DNA from: Methanosarcinales archaeon
GTDB lineage: Archaea; Halobacteriota; Syntropharchaeia; Alkanophagales; Methanospirareceae
Assembly (NCBI GenBank): GCA_003661125.1
Contig: QMVO01000103.1
Coordinates: forward strand, 1-6,416
Length of the DNA: 6,416 bases
Direction: 5' to 3'
This document shows positions 6,034 to 6,416 of the stretch, piece by piece. The notes beneath the pieces are model-generated. The model had not been told where the DNA came from. It saw only the letters and a list, made by a program, of their open reading frames with translations, and made no database searches. Every line of letters starts with the position of its first letter. The first letter of the stretch is position 1. A program made the translations under genes and the position numbers.

Positions 6034-6321
6034 CTATAAAATGACCCTGATGCATTCTTCAGGTCCGACAAATTTGTATCCTTGTTTTTTTAGTCCACCA
6101 ATTAACATTCTTAAATAATCAGTACCAAGAAATGGATGATAGAAGAAAGAGGCAACTATGTCTTTGTCACCACTGCTGCTTATATACTCCCCTTTTGCCA
6201 ACATCTCAAAAACGCTCTGAACTGGCTGATCACCTTTAACATAATCAAGATTTGTTGGAATAACGATCTGTCCAAATTTGTTTATCGTTAATTTTTGTAC
6301 ATAAAGTATGACTTTCTTCAT
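6034..6321 (-). CDS. DUF2334/polysaccharide-deacetylase-like C-terminal fragment
   Basis: 95 residues from an ATG with AAAGGA 4 nt upstream. The sequence resembles the C-terminal third of DUF2334-type polysaccharide deacetylase-like proteins. It has a FGQIVIPTNLDYV strand region (16-28), then ASFFYHPFLG (57-66), which holds the conserved histidine-proline pair, then a helix plus YKFVGPEE (81-88). In the full proteins these follow a several-hundred-residue (beta/alpha) barrel with metal-binding Asp/His motifs, none of which is present here. A TGA lies in frame four codons before the ATG, and the upstream sequence in the window shows no deacetylase motifs. This is therefore probably a decayed remnant, though an independently translated small protein is possible. 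It is on the minus strand, with no close operon partner downstream. I assign the family from remembered motifs, with moderate confidence. Confidence 0.5.
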   Translation of the reverse strand: MKKVILYVQKLTINKFGQIVIPTNLDYVKGDQPVQSVFEMLAKGEYISSSGDKDIVASFFYHPFLGTDYLRMLIGGLKKQGYKFVGPEECIRVIL

Positions 6322-6330
6322 TTTATCCTT

Positions 6331-6416
6331 TCAAATCAAACGAAAATCCTTAGATAAAAAAGTCATACATGTTTGAATTATGGAAGAAGTAATTGCCTCA
6401 CCTTTCATCACCTTTC
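6331..6416 (-). CDS. possible 3' end of a minus-strand ORF cut by the window edge
   Basis: The minus-strand frame is open from the window edge to a TGA at 6331-6333. From an internal ATG at 6408 it would read M-K-G-E-A-I-T-S-S-I-I-Q-T-C and end K-D-F-R-L-I. It is in the same frame as the deacetylase-like fragment and ends nine bases before that fragment's ATG. It could be the end of an upstream gene, part of a broken version of the same gene, or chance. I recognise nothing in it. Confidence 0.2.
   Translation of the reverse strand, partial: KVMKGEAITSSIIQTCMTFLSKDFRLI

Noticed and set aside
6331..6333. Recoding of the in-frame TGA before the deacetylase-like ORF (for example selenocysteine)
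   Set aside because: No hairpin resembling a SECIS element was noticed and there is no conserved cysteine context; a simple stop or gene decay is more likely.

Overview
The window looks archaeal, most likely from a euryarchaeon of the methanogen/ANME type (ANME-1-like is my best guess, from gene style rather than from any search). The grounds are a membrane-anchored S-layer-like surface protein, a DUF362 protein fused to a ferredoxin module, TATA-type promoters with purine-rich elements upstream, and short oligo-T stretches in place of strong hairpin terminators. I see no rRNA, tRNA, CRISPR array or transposase.

Layout. Positions 1-1164 (+) hold the 3' part of a large secreted surface protein with Ig-like beta domains, an acidic stalk and a C-terminal membrane anchor. 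It converges on a three-gene minus-strand operon spanning 4362 down to 1226: pdxT (glutaminase subunit of PLP synthase), a HAD-family phosphatase, and a ClC-type chloride channel/transporter with a CBS-domain pair. Gaps within the operon are only 27 and 20 bp. Divergent from pdxT, across a 56-bp intergenic region with one near-symmetric TATA box, lies a DUF362/2x[4Fe-4S] protein (4419-5420, +).

The right-hand kilobase (5421-6416) is accessory in character. It has two diverged copies of a ~67-bp AT-rich repeat (5439-5504 and 5924-5991). Between them is a small minus-strand gene with its own strong TATA promoter and T8 terminator. That gene's reading frame appears to be interrupted at a run of eight G's: removing one G gives a continuous 87-residue protein. 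Further right is a 95-codon ORF that resembles only the C-terminal part of DUF2334/polysaccharide-deacetylase-like proteins, and the window edge cuts another short open frame.

The main genes look like ordinary archaeal housekeeping and membrane functions. The parts worth a second look are the G8-interrupted small gene, the repeats around it, the deacetylase-like remnant, and the altered selectivity-motif residues in the ClC protein. I did not find convincing evidence of a new multi-gene system.
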